Assembly (NCBI RefSeq): GCF_008831285.2
Contig: NC_045143.1
Span: forward strand, 8,875,503 to 8,939,502
From: Nymphaea colorata
Lineage: Eukaryota > Streptophyta > Magnoliopsida > Nymphaeales > Nymphaeaceae
DNA length: 64,000 nucleotides
Reading direction: 5' to 3'
This document shows, piece after piece, positions 33,436 through 44,879 of this stretch. The notes below the pieces were generated by a model. That model had not been told where the DNA came from, made no database searches, and saw nothing but the letters and a program-made list of their open reading frames with translations. Made by a program: the position numbers and the translations under genes. Within the stretch, counting starts at the first letter, position 1. The number at the start of each line of letters is the position of its first letter.

Positions 33436-35664
33436 TCACCAATAATCATTGCATGAACACAGGCCACCTCTGAAGTGATGAAATCTGCTGCGATCTCTGA
33501 TGATGATCTCTCTGTTGTAAACCTTAGCAATGCTTTTGAGAGCTGAATGGCAATCGCGGCAGACCCTCAGGTTCTTCATGATGTGAATAGGCACATTGGC
33601 AGGTAGACTTATAAGCCCGAAGGCAACAGCCATCTTCTCGCTGTGAAAGAACAGGGCATGTTCCTTTTCTTCATCATCAATGTCAAGAAGAACATCCGAC
33701 GTTATCGGAACATAGCCAGCAACCATCAGCTGCCTTGATATTTCACTGATCATCGCCTGGATTTGTTCAAATCGAGGATGAGTTTTATCCCCAGCGATGA
33801 ACTCATGCACTCCACCATGCACCATGATCGAGCTACGGCCACATTCCTTCTTGATCCCTGCATTTTCCATCCTCTCTCTGGTTTTTGAAGCATCATACCA
33901 TTTCCCCATGCTTGCATATATATTGTACAAGATCACATAAATAGCATCTTTGTGAGGTTCCAAGTCTAGCAGCTTCTTTGCTGCCATCTCTGCTAAGAAA
34001 ACATTATTGTGTGTTCTACAGGCAGCCAACAGGGAAGCCCAAATTATGGCATCAGGCTCCATTGGCATACTGGTTATTAGCTCTTCTGCCTCCTTCAGGC
34101 GTCCAGCACGGCCAAGAAGATCAACCATGCAACCATAGTGCTCAACTTTTGGTGTCAACAGATAAGTATCTTGCATCTGTTTAAAATGCAGACGACCTTC
34201 CTCAACAAGTCCTCCATGACTACAGGCGGTTAAAACACCAACAAGTGTGATATCATTTGGCTTGATACCTGCTCTCTGCATCTTAGCAAAGTGATCAAGT
34301 GCAGTCTTGGGTCTGCCATGCATTGCAAGTCCTGAAATGATCGCCGTCCATGCCAACACATCCTTCTGGGTCATGGAACCAAAGACAAGCATAGCTTCAT
34401 GTATCCTCCCGCATTTGGCATACATATCCAACAGCGAAGTTCCCAAGAACACATCTGTTTCGATCAAATTAACTATGATGAATGAGTGGATGATTTTTCC
34501 CGCGTCAAGGGCACCCATGTTTGCACAAGCAGAGAGTAAGCTAACCATCGTATAACTGTCTGGTTTCAAATTCGTCACACGCAGATCGCAGAACAGAGTC
34601 CATGCTTCCTTGTACTGACCAGATTGTACGTGACCCGCTATCATCGAATTGAATGAGATGAGATCTTTAGTTGGCATCTGGTCGAAAAGCAGGCGTGCAT
34701 CTTCCACCTTACCCTCTTTGCAATATCCATCTATGATGGAATTGCAAGCAACCAAGTTCTTTCGAGGCATGTCATTAAACACTCTTCTTGCAGAGTAAAC
34801 ATCTTCACACTTTGAATACATATCTATTACAGAAACAGCCAAGCGATCATTCATTTCTATGCCTTCTTTATACGCAAACTGATGAACCCATTTTCCGAGG
34901 TCCAAATTTTGCAAACGAGCGCACATACGCAGCAGTGATAAAAGAGCAACAGAATCCGGCTTAACACCCACTGACATCATCTCTCTAAAGCAAAACATAG
35001 CCTCCATTTCTCGATTGCACTCAGAATACCCCCGTATCATGGTGGTCCATGAAACGACATTCCTCTCAGGCATTTCATCAAACAGTCGCCGAGCATCGTC
35101 AACCAAACCAACCTTAGCATACACGCCCACTAATGAAGTCCAAGATGCAACACTTTTAGCAACCATCCCATCAAAGACTCTCTTGGCATCATCAAGACGA
35201 CCAAATACTGAATACATATGGATCAAAGAATCCGCAATGAAGGTATCCGACTCGAAGCCAAAGCGAATGGCTTCACCATGTCCCCTCTTCCCAAACTGTA
35301 AGTCCAAGGCCAGAGCACAAGCCTTGAACAGGAAGGAGAATGTGTGTGAGTCGGGACGAAGGCCCTTCACCCTGAGCTCGCCATACAGATCAATCGATGT
35401 AGTCGGCCTTCCGTTCCTGGACGAACCTCGTATAATCGTATTCCACAAGTAGGTGCTGCTAGCATTTTGAACTTGTCTAAACAGAAGAAGCCCATAACTA
35501 TAATCGCCATGATCAGGGTCTACCAGGAAGGCTAGAAGATTGGCAAGTGAAGAAGGAAAAAGAACACCATTCACAATCATCTGCGCGTGGAACTGAGTGC
35601 ATTGTTTCAAGTGTGAAAAGATCGGGCAATGGGCGGCAGGGTTTGGTCTGCAGGAGTAGAGCAT
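33436..35664 (-). CDS. DYW-type pentatricopeptide repeat protein, 742 aa, intronless
   Basis: PLS-class PPR protein of the sort that binds a specific organellar transcript and edits C to U. The single open frame runs from MLYSC to the terminal Asp-Tyr-Trp. Tandem P, L and S motifs cover about residues 70-590 (repeated patterns such as WTSLVGVYAKVG, NVVSWTTMIRGY, DVFLGTSLLDMYAKCGR). An E/E+ region follows (KKECGRSSIMVHGGVHEF). The DYW deaminase domain has HSE at 674-676 (catalytic Glu), CRDCH at 702-706 (zinc ligands), FHHF and the CSCNDYW end. All deaminase signature residues are present, so it is probably active. Lack of introns is typical of the family. Organelle targeting cannot be decided by eye, and the first 30 residues are only weakly transit-like. 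Target RNA unknown, so no symbol is given. Confidence 0.96.
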   Translation of the reverse strand: MLYSCRPNPAAHCPIFSHLKQCTQFHAQMIVNGVLFPSSLANLLAFLVDPDHGDYSYGLLLFRQVQNASSTYLWNTIIRGSSRNGRPTTSIDLYGELRVKGLRPDSHTFSFLFKACALALDLQFGKRGHGEAIRFGFESDTFIADSLIHMYSVFGRLDDAKRVFDGMVAKSVASWTSLVGVYAKVGLVDDARRLFDEMPERNVVSWTTMIRGYSECNREMEAMFCFREMMSVGVKPDSVALLSLLRMCARLQNLDLGKWVHQFAYKEGIEMNDRLAVSVIDMYSKCEDVYSARRVFNDMPRKNLVACNSIIDGYCKEGKVEDARLLFDQMPTKDLISFNSMIAGHVQSGQYKEAWTLFCDLRVTNLKPDSYTMVSLLSACANMGALDAGKIIHSFIIVNLIETDVFLGTSLLDMYAKCGRIHEAMLVFGSMTQKDVLAWTAIISGLAMHGRPKTALDHFAKMQRAGIKPNDITLVGVLTACSHGGLVEEGRLHFKQMQDTYLLTPKVEHYGCMVDLLGRAGRLKEAEELITSMPMEPDAIIWASLLAACRTHNNVFLAEMAAKKLLDLEPHKDAIYVILYNIYASMGKWYDASKTRERMENAGIKKECGRSSIMVHGGVHEFIAGDKTHPRFEQIQAMISEISRQLMVAGYVPITSDVLLDIDDEEKEHALFFHSEKMAVAFGLISLPANVPIHIMKNLRVCRDCHSALKSIAKVYNREIIIRDRSRFHHFRGGLCSCNDYW

Positions 35665-37020
35665 TCGAGGAAGAAATTGAGTGCTTGCAGAAGCTTCGTT
35701 TTGGCCTTACCAGGAGCAGCCGGTGAAATCGACCAAGCTGAAGTATCGAAAGCGATTTCATTAATGGATGGTTCGAGAAGAATAGACGTTTGCAGCTTGG
35801 GCATGCAAAGAATCGCACTCCCAAACACGACTGTGCTCGCAACGTTTATCCTGTCGCTGCGGTTCAGTTCAAAGCGTTCACCTGCAGGCCACTTTCATGC
35901 TTGATTATCAATTAACTTTTTTTTTTCCTTCCTGGATATTTTTTTGAAGAACTCATTTTTACCAATCAAGCTTTGTGTCACGTTTGGTAACGTAAATTAT
36001 TATTTTCGGAAAAAAATTAGTTGCAATTTTAACTTAATTTTTTTATTTTGTTCTGGAAAAACTCCCAAACGTTATCAAGGCCGCCAAACCCCTCATTTTT
36101 GTACGGTAAAATGTAGATTTCGACGCTTGAATTTGGCTTGAATAAAGCCTATCAACCCAATGAACTCATGACAAGCGGTGCACCCATCTAAAAAGAGCCA
36201 TCGACATTCGACAGGTCTGATAAATTTTTTCTTTTTAGATATTCAACACGCCAAGTCGCCGAACTCTATATATATATATAGTTTGTAAATATATACATAA
36301 AAAAATCATGAAAACTTGACTTTAGATCAAATCTCAAGTAGAACCATCTACCCATCATGTTTTCAATGATTTTTGTTTGAATATATATTTAATAACATTT
36401 ACATTCATCTATATGATTGTCAAGAAAACCAAGGATGAAGATAAAAGAGCCTGAAGTTACTGTTGATGAATCCCAGTCCAATCATTGAGAAAAGGAGATT
36501 GCTGGCATCATTTGATCAGTGTTCTTGGCCACCAAGAAAGAGACTCTTTGCGACATCTCAGCAGGTGGTGCTTTGCCGTGTGATGCACCTGCTGCCAGGA
36601 GGCGATCAACTAAGACTCTAAGAGGCTCTTTCTCTCATGCTAATTTGCTGCCTGTTTCACTCTTGCAGTCTTGTGCAATGGTATAAATGTATTCATGAGG
36701 TCCAATTTTACGAACATTCAAAATATAAGGAAAATCCAATGTGTAAAACAAGTTTATCAGCAGATAAATTTAAGACCATTCATAAATTTATTTTACAAAT
36801 TTTAAATCTACACATCAACATTGTCCAGTTGTTTTTAAATGTAACAATTTCAAATCTTTCGAGCGTATGCACATGGTTAAATTAGCCAGAAACAATTACA
36901 AGTAATTGAGAAGTCATATATATATATATATAATTTCAGTTCATTGAAGATGGGACAGCCATCAGGTTTGTTTCTGTGTACTGATACAGGTTGCGACGAT
37001 ATGGCTCTTTTATGTTGTTG
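35665..37020. other. Intergenic: PPR 5' region and bZIP 3' region
   Basis: 35665-35900 is GC-balanced and probably the PPR leader and promoter. Further on it is AT-rich. A short open stretch on the minus strand near 36640-36480 (LVDRLLAAGASHGKAPPAEM) is unrecognised. The bases just below 37021 should be the bZIP 3' UTR. Confidence 0.5.
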
Positions 37021-40000
37021 CTAACCTGCATTCCATGAAACTGAGGCAGCGGGGCTGGCGTCTCCACCCCCAGATATTTGTTTCTGCAGATGCTCTAGGC
37101 TTGCCACCCGCAGCAAGGACGAGCTGCACGCAGCCTTGCTCGTGGAGCCATACACTCCACTATTAACAGTGGCAATGTTGTCGCGCACTTTTGCTCCATC
37201 AGAAGGTGGGTGGGAATGATGTGCCCCGTTTCTCGTTGGAGCAATGGATTCTGCAGTGCCGCGCGATGAAGATCCAGATAACTGTGTATTCAGAGATGAA
37301 AAATCGAATGTCTGGAAAAAAGGGCCAGCTCCAGTTACTCGCTTAACTGCCTCTTCAGCCATCTTCACCTAAAATGAGCTCCATTTAACCGTGGTTAGCA
37401 ACTGGTCCACTGGAAGCCAAAGACAGGCACAAATATCTGTCTCGGTTATGCCTTCCAGGAAAAAGTAACTAAAAGAAGAAAACATGCCCACAACGTACAA
37501 TAGAAATATAAAAGTAACTGAAACATCAAGATACAACTGGGATAATGTCTCAAGACAACAGTAAATTCAAATTGGAAGATACCATGATCCTTTCCCTTTC
37601 AAAAATCATTTTTAAGCAAAAGGAACTTTATAAATTATAGATATACGAAGATAAGAAGAAATGCAAATAAAAATGTGGTTGGATTTTCAGTAACAAAGAC
37701 GATCACTAGAATGTAGCATATGAACTAGCAGCTCACCTTGGCTCTCAATGTCTCAACATCTGCTTTTAAGATTCTATTGTTCACAGCAGCCTCACTGCAC
37801 TTGTGGTTTATATCTGTAAATCTCTTCAGCAATGAGGAGTTCTCAACTTTCAACTGCGCAACCTATTTATTACAAGCATAAAGTTATAATAAGTCCATTG
37901 CTGTTGAGAGAAATGGAAGTGCATGAAGATGAATGCAGGTAAAATGGGAACGTTAAACCGACCTGTGTCTCAAGTTCACTTAAATGTGCTTGTTTCCTTC
38001 GCCGGGAGCGCCTTGCAGACTCTCTATTAGAGAGCATCCTGAACCAAATGAAGTGGAACAGTAAAATGCTGTGGCATAGTCCAAAGAAAACCAACAATTC
38101 CTAGCATTTGCAAGAGATTCACCATCATGGCCCCACCAAATGGAAAAGGACAGAAAAAATTCAACAATGTTCACACTCCTAGCTAAAGTCTGATAGCTGT
38201 TAACAACACTTGCAATGAATATTTTCCATGCAAGAAAAATGACATATGAACACAAAGAAGTGTACAAGCAAAACAAACATAGATGGAATTTTTTCATATT
38301 TTTTACACGTAAAAAAAACTAAACGACATGCTTGTTGATCTGTTGTGGGATCCTCATAGTAGAAGTGGTTCTCCGCTGTTTCATATGCGGCAGCAAGCCT
38401 TGTCGGTCATCATATTTCATTTGCCAATAATAAACATTAGAGAACATTATTACCTCCGCATGCGCTTAACATCAGCAGTATCCTTTTGCCCAATCATCTC
38501 TGACTCTCCTTCAAGGTCATCATCATCATCATCTGATTGATCCTTCGAGGACCCGCTCCCAGCTGCCTTAACATAAGCATCTACACCTTTCTCAACAATA
38601 GGCATGGATGGAACCTGAATTGGGCTGTCGGCTGCCTTAACTTCAACTTTGGAGGGGCCTGCAGAAATTCACTGTGAGAGGACAAACAAAGAAAAATGCA
38701 CAGAACAGCACATCATAAGAGGCACCTACATAATTTAAAAGGAAGAAGTTGTTCCCCAAGTAAGACAGGGCAACCAGAGTTTACGCAGATAGAGTACAGT
38801 GCCAAGTGGAACACAGGCTTTGTACAGCTAAACAGTTTTTGAACCTTGCATACATCTTAGCATAGCTCAATAAGTGATGCAATGAAGGTACGATGCATTT
38901 TTGAAGAATCGAGTGGATTATTAATATGGAACTCCTTATTGTTGAGCAAACATAATATGACTCCACTTCGAATGAGCACTTATATGTGTCATCTGAAGTG
39001 TTGAGAAGCACTAAGTGTCATAGCATATCTTTGACCAAAATGCCTCTTCCATCAGACTGTAACCCCTAGGTAGGATGTGGGGAAGCCCATTGCTATTTCA
39101 TTCTACTCTATTCAACTATTGACCAGCATTTGAATTAACAGGAGTTAGATCAATCAATCAAATATTGACATGGGATGATTCGCTTTGATGAATCTCTTTG
39201 TGTATCCATGTGAAATGATGACAAAGACAAGAAATAATTTATGAATAAGATCAAAAACTATCCTTTTTCTTTAATCAAATAGATTTTAAGTTTAAGCAGC
39301 AAACTATCGTAACATAAAGCCTTTTATGGGAGCAGTACCTCACATTTAAAGGACCTAAAAGGCATGGGGTACAAGAACATAAACCAACTGTTAACGCAAG
39401 CAAGGAGCACCAGTTTCTTCCTGCTTTCCATTACTTTCTTACCTTCCAGAAAATCTAATAAACAATTCATCGTTTTTTCCCTCTCATAGTAGTGGTGCTG
39501 CTGAGGACCTGAGGCTACACTATCTGCACCCCCTAACATATACAGCTTTTGAGGATATGAAAAAAATATGCGCAGTCCAAGAATCAAACAAGAAGGTTTA
39601 TTGTGTGCATAGGCTGGAAAGATGGGTTCTTGTTTTGTTCTTGAAACCTCTTCTTTCCCCATTAAACCATCAAATAGTTACCAAATCTTACTACATCCGA
39701 AACATCATTAAAAGCACTTTCTCTGATGCCCCAAAAGCAAATTTGAGTGTCAAGGTTTGTCCGGTGCGTATGGCTCCAAGAGAGTGAGACAGAACCTACA
39801 TGACCCTGAATAGTGCACAACTAAAAATGACTAAAAACAACTACTTCCAGATGAGACCAACTACTCATGAGACAAAAAAATTTACCTTTATTAGATGAGT
39901 GAGAACATAACTCGGATCTTTCAGAACTGTGGTGCCCATTATCAGCCAGAGGAGGAAGATGTGATTTTACACCTGATGCCTGTGAACATGGTGAGAGAAT

Positions 40001-41708
40001 TTTATCAGCCATGTTGCTCATGGATAAATGATCACAAGTAGGCAATAGAGTTGCCAAGAGACATAAGCTGCAATAAGTTCAATCAATTGGATCACTGGGT
40101 ACCCAAAGCATGAAGCATGCTCCAAATTACTTGGGTCAGACATGGAGAACATCCTTTAACATACAAATGTAATTAAAAATTCAGGAAAATAAGAACATGG
40201 TTGAGAGAGAAGGTTCCATCCTTTGTTATTTAGACAACGGTTGGAAGCCTAGCATGTGGAAACCGGACATAGGCAGGAAGAAACATGACATGCCACCGAG
40301 AGATGGATTTTTGATGCTCAACTAAAGTATCTGAGAAGGCTACGATCCCAACTTTAAGTGTCTTTGAGATAGACCCACTCAAGGGAAGGAGATGATTGGA
40401 GGAAGGTCGTCCCAACAGGGCCTTTTTGAATACAGAAAAAACTTTGCATGCATAACCAGGAGATGCATCAGTCGTCATTGTAAGACGGACTGAACTGAGA
40501 TATAACAATAATATTAATGCATTCTTATGAGTAATAATAATAATATCGTAACTCTTTCATTGGTGTTTTTGGCCTTGCAGTTATAAACATACCCATGTCA
40601 GAAGGGAATTAAATGTCTCAGGTAGTCAAAAGAAAGGACACAATTATAAAACTATAGATGGATGAACTAGATTGTGAAACTGTAAACAGGTACCGCAGAA
40701 GCTGAAAATGCAGCAAATAAATAATCAGCCAGGACAGGATGAATAACGCAATATAGGGAGGATATCAGCTGTAAACAGACATGGTGCCACCATTTATATG
40801 TCATTGTGGCTGTTGTATTACAACGAAGCAAAATAGATGGATCATCTATGATTTTCAAAATCAACATAGTTTATAATGATTCTACTCAAGATTTATGGAA
40901 ATAGGAGGACCACAGGTAATACAGAAGACACTTGCACAAACACAAATCTATTTTTCACATTCTCTCTAGCATATAGTTTCAACACCAGCTACGAAAAAAT
41001 GTATTATACAGGTTTCAGATTATTTGATTAAAAAAATAATGGTTACAACTTTGACAAATCTGCATTATCCAAAAAGAGAAGGATAAAGCGGTGAAGCACC
41101 TGAAGTAGTTTTGTTACATCGCCTCAGATAAACTAAGATACGATGCGCGCTTTTATTATATGGTGATTCTTAAACAACAGAAGAAATTAAACACCTCCAT
41201 GTCAGATCCCAAAACGAGAAACATCTGTCAAAGCACCACATCTCGTTAACCAACATGCACACAAACGGCTCAAAACAAAAAGAACCACAAAACTGAACAA
41301 AGTTTCAGAAGGCAAGCAACTTATCGGGACCCACTCGCGCCAAACAAAAGAACCTTATTCTGAGAAGGAGAACAAAACAAACAAACAAACAAGCCATACT
41401 CGAGCCATGGCGACTGCCGCGCAAGCAAGATCAAGACGCTGCTTCAGAAGGGCCTGATAATTGGCTGAATCGACATGGGGCAGCGTCGAAGCGTTTTTCT
41501 TGCTCCCAAAAACACTTCCGACGAAGCTATTTGAGTCTCCGCCTCCGCCCCGTCCATCGAAGTTATTGATCTCCGGGGAAGAAGACGACGGGAACGAGAT
41601 AGAGGCGTTGCTGTGAAGGTGCCTCTGGAACGCCCATTCCGAGGTGTTCCTGCCCAACTCGCTTGAGCTTCCCGCATGGGAAGAAGCCGCCCAGAAGGAA
41701 TCTGCCAT
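37021..41708 (-). CDS. Group C (Opaque2/CPRF2-like) bZIP transcription factor, 385 aa, six exons
   Basis: Nuclear DNA-binding factor of the plant bZIP group C, which binds ACGT-core sites as homo- or heterodimers and is linked to storage-protein, amino-acid and energy responses. Exons (minus): 41708-41400, 39979-39886, 38658-38454, 38038-37963, 37862-37737, 37368-37021. They sum to 1158 nt, in frame to TAG. The N-terminus has the group C signature SEWAFQRHL (~residue 25). An acidic stretch [16 protein letters not shown] precedes the basic region [20 protein letters not shown] (~200-218). It has the N-x7-R spacing, split by an intron between R and M. A leucine zipper of several heptads follows to ~260. 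The C-terminal part is Ser-rich with the block SLEHLQKQI. The six-exon structure fits group C genes. Which paralogue it is cannot be decided. Confidence 0.95.
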
Positions 41709-41754
41709 CTCCTCCGCAGCCTAAACCCTATCCAATTCTCTCTCTCTTTCCCAC

Positions 41755-41757
<3 letters not shown>

Positions 41758-41788
<31 letters not shown>
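41758..41788. repeat. (CT)n microsatellite in the bZIP 5' leader
   Basis: About 30 bp of CT on the plus strand (GA in the transcript), 50 bases upstream of the bZIP start codon. GA-rich leaders are frequent in plant genes. Confidence 0.9.
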
Positions 41789-42119
41789 ATTCAGAAAGCG
41801 CAACGGTGAAAACGATCACCATGTTATATATCTGCAACTTTCCCAAATGTCTATTATCTATTCCCAAAATGACACCAACGTCCCCCTAAACGGATTAGGA
41901 CGGGGAAAATCGTGGGAGACCCCGCCGTGGGGTCCACCATGTGAGCAGATGATACCAACCCGCCAAATCACGTTCCATGGGACGATCTGAAATCTTGGCC
42001 GTTCACTTTTACGATGGACGGTAGTTAGGCTTCCATGATCTATTGGACGGAATGAAGCCGAGGATGTCAGATTGCTTTGAAAATGTGACAGTTGCTGACT
42101 AGATTCTTCGTCATCGGGG

Positions 42120-42685
42120 TACCGACCCACCTTTTTTTATTTTTAAGTTAAAAAAGATGTCAAGCGTTTATGAAAAAATCCAACCAACTTATTATTTCTG
42201 TCAACGGATCGGAACTAGATTTGTTGAACCAATTTAGAAATTAAATGATAAAGTTAGCATATCTTCAAGAAATCGGATCAGATTTGGTTTTTTAAGAAAT
42301 AACAGTTGATAGAATTCGATTTTAAATAAATATTTGACACAACAATATGCATCAATATGACTAGCTAAAATTTTTCTGCACCCAATATGTGTATACTTTG
42401 AAAGTCGGTTTTTAACATATCATAGAGCAATTCAGAATAATTTGTGTATTTCTAAAGGTTAGTTTGGTATCGGCTTGTGAATTTTTTTGGTATTTGAATT
42501 GGATTTAAAAGTTCGATCAGTCTCGGATTCAGATTGTGAGTCTAAGGTTGAGTTGTTTTAAGAAATCCTCATTAGCATAGAGTTTTCATGTTAAAAACCA
42601 TAGATTTAAAGTTTTATGTTAAAAAGTGTGGATCTGAAATTCATTTGGATATGAATCTGGTAAATTGAATGTGTTAAAGGATACC
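42120..42685. other. AT-rich spacer with a family C fragment
   Basis: No gene recognised. GGTTGAGTTGTTTTAAGAAA followed by TCCTCATTAGC at 42547-42580 resembles the internal block of the A/T-rich repeat at 21690-21720, so this is probably a third, fragmentary copy. Confidence 0.4.
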
Positions 42686-42689
42686 TCTT

Positions 42690-43010
42690 ATGACACGAGA
42701 TGACAACTTCGGCTCATGCTGCGCGGCAAGAACCTGATTGCTGCAAGCCTTCAAACCACCGAACGGAGCGCAAAGGTAGTTTGAGAAAACGAGTGTATAA
42801 AGAATGTTTGTGAATAAAGAAATATCGCAATGTATTCGCTTGGAAAATTAGTACATCACGAGAAAGATAAACAAGGATAATGATCTCGACTTTACTTATA
42901 TATAATGGCCGAGGCCTTCGATTCCGATCTGTAAACTTTTTCATCTTTTTGACGGCCTTATACAAACTAAAAATCTTTTTGTCGGCCTTATACAAACTAA
43001 AAATCTAATT
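42690..43010 (-). mobile_element. Diverged solo LTR related to the gypsy element at 44456
   Basis: Starts TGACACGAGATGACAAC...GCTGCGCGGCAAG, matching the gypsy LTR start TGTCACGAGCCGACTC...GTGCGGCGCGGCAA. Continues with GTACATCACGAGAAAGATAAACAAG and TTTACTTATATATAATGGCCGAGGCC, matching ACACATCACGAGGAAAAACAAG and TTTACTTACAAATAATGACCGAAG in the same order. No internal domain follows, so it is a solo or truncated LTR. Its right part has a ~30-bp tandem duplication (CTTTTTGACGGCCTTATACA, 42944-43006). Confidence 0.7.
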
Positions 43011-43556
43011 AAGACAAAGGTGGTTGGTGGGTCATAAGCCTTCCGTTTCCAGCACTTTAATAATAACAATAATGTGTAACAAATTTTATATGATATGAAA
43101 TTTTGGAATAACATATATGGAATCGCACTACTATTATTTTTACCACATTTATTAAGAAAAGGCACAATACTTTTGTTTGAGGTTGCCAACCAATCGGATC
43201 TTCGACAGGTAAATGTTACTACGTCCAATCCAAATCCAGCTCCAAGTGGGTGGAGCACTCTAGGATCTAACCTGTTTGAATTGCTACTTATTTTATGACA
43301 ATTTGCAAAAAAGAAAAGAAAGTTGCCTAACAAGATCCGATGGTTGAAGATCTGACAAGAACTACAAGCATTCTTTTATTTTGGACCGGGGTCCACTTTA
43401 TTTTATGATATCCAGAATTTTAAGTTTAAGATCTCATATTTTATTATAGCGTCACATGGGTTCCTCATATTTTCATTTAAGAAGCTTAAATTTATCAATC
43501 CCACTGAAATCATTTTCCGGTGCCGTGAAAATCAAATTGCTTCAGTTATTTTTCTA

Positions 43557-43600
<44 letters not shown>

Positions 43601-44450
43601 TGAAGTTGGTAAAAGCGAAACCTCTTGGGGAACTAAGTTGATCATTCCATAGCCTGTAATTTACTTTTAAAAGACCAATTCAACCTTATTTTCATTCCAT
43701 AGCCCGAAATGGTACTGCTTCCCTAAAATCTTTAATGCATTACATCAAAAAATTAGAAAGAAAAAAAAAGTTGAACCTCAATTAGGAGGCAGAAAAGGGC
43801 AGCAGTTAAAATGAAAATCTATCAAAATAATGTGATAAATTCCAAATTTTTCATAGCCACAAAGATCGCTTTAAAAGTGTGGGCAGCAAGCATGTGCACG
43901 TGACTCCACCCATTTGGGCACCAAATGATATTAGAATTGAGTGGGCGAAGGGCAAAAAGATAGGAAGAAGAGAGAGAGAGAGAGAGAGAGTCCAACTGCC
44001 AAACTTAGAAAAACCTTTCATTTTTCGACCAAAGCTGCAGCGTAGTGGACCTCATTGGCAGTTAAGTCCAACCATTCCCTTCTGTCAATGGATTGAATCC
44101 GAATTAAATGCATTATTTTACGTATTTGATTTTATTATGTTCATGTATTCAATTTCATACATAGATGCAAATGATATTGTATTCGAATTCGATTTTTAAA
44201 TTCAAAAATCCAAATCAAATCAGAATCTAACTTTTCTAAGCCTGAAGTGAATTCAAATTTGATTTTTAACAATCCAATTTAGTTGCTAATTTTTAAATAA
44301 TTGGATGGGGTTCAAAATCTGATTTAAATGCTAATTTTGAAACATCCAAATCCTCAAATCTAGAACATCTGAATCATAGTCACATTAAGCGATGGATGCC
44401 AAAAACTTGTTCTCCCAAACATAATGGTTCCCTTGTTCTCTCCATAGTTT
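43011..44450. other. AT-rich spacer
   Basis: No gene recognised. Contains a (TA)n run at 43559-43596, a short (GA)n at 43969-43990 and AATTCAAATTTGATTTTT-like low-complexity sequence (44150-44340). A plus-strand frame at 43879-44199 has no recognised domain. Confidence 0.55.
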
Positions 44451-44455
44451 GGTAG
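44451..44455. repeat. Gypsy target-site duplication, left copy (GGTAG)
   Basis: GGTAG directly abuts the TG of the LTR at 44456. The same GGTAG occurs at 49870-49874 after the other LTR. A 5-bp duplication is the expected footprint of gypsy integrase. Confidence 0.8.
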
Positions 44456-44862
44456 TGTCACGAGCCGACTCTTTCGGACCGTGCGGCGCGGCAAACTCTT
44501 GCCAGTAAGCCGCAAGCCTTCGCCTCGTTCAAGTGGGCGCAGATTACTTGAACGCCTTTTCGAAAACACATGACACAAAATGCACAAAGAGTGGAAAAAA
44601 AACTCGCAATATATTACTTAAACAGTTGAACACATCACGAGGAAAAACAAGTAAACTTTTACACTTTACTTACAAATAATGACCGAAGTCGCTTACAAAA
44701 TTCTCATGCCGACTATTCAAAACAAGAAATCTCAATCTTACACTTGGAGCTGTTTTGGGAGGGTGCTCTGACACAAGTGAACATTTGAGCTTACACCAAG
44801 ACTCAACATAAACAAAGCAGCAAAAGCAAAGGACTACTATATAGATACGACACAAAGAAACA
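44456..44862 (-). repeat. Gypsy 3' LTR (407 bp)
   Basis: Starts TGTCACGAGCCGAC and ends AAACA on the plus strand. Aligns along its whole length with 49481-49869. Retains a segment of about 24 bp (GCCAGTAAGCCGCAAGCC inside) that the other LTR lacks. Confidence 0.9.
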
Positions 44863-44876
44863 GGCTCCCGCCTTCA
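44863..44876 (-). other. Gypsy polypurine tract
   Basis: On the minus strand GAAGGCGGGAGCC immediately precedes the 3' LTR start TGTTTC. Correct position and composition for the PPT. Confidence 0.75.
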
Positions 44877-44879
44877 AAT

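Noticed and set aside
33978..35452. Plus-strand frames opposite the PPR gene
   Set aside because: Antisense shadows of a well-supported 742-codon gene.
35970..36090. Possible hAT MITE (CGTTTGGTAACG ... CCCAAACGTTATC)
   Set aside because: The two ends do not form a convincing inverted repeat when aligned; the similarity is a short word only.
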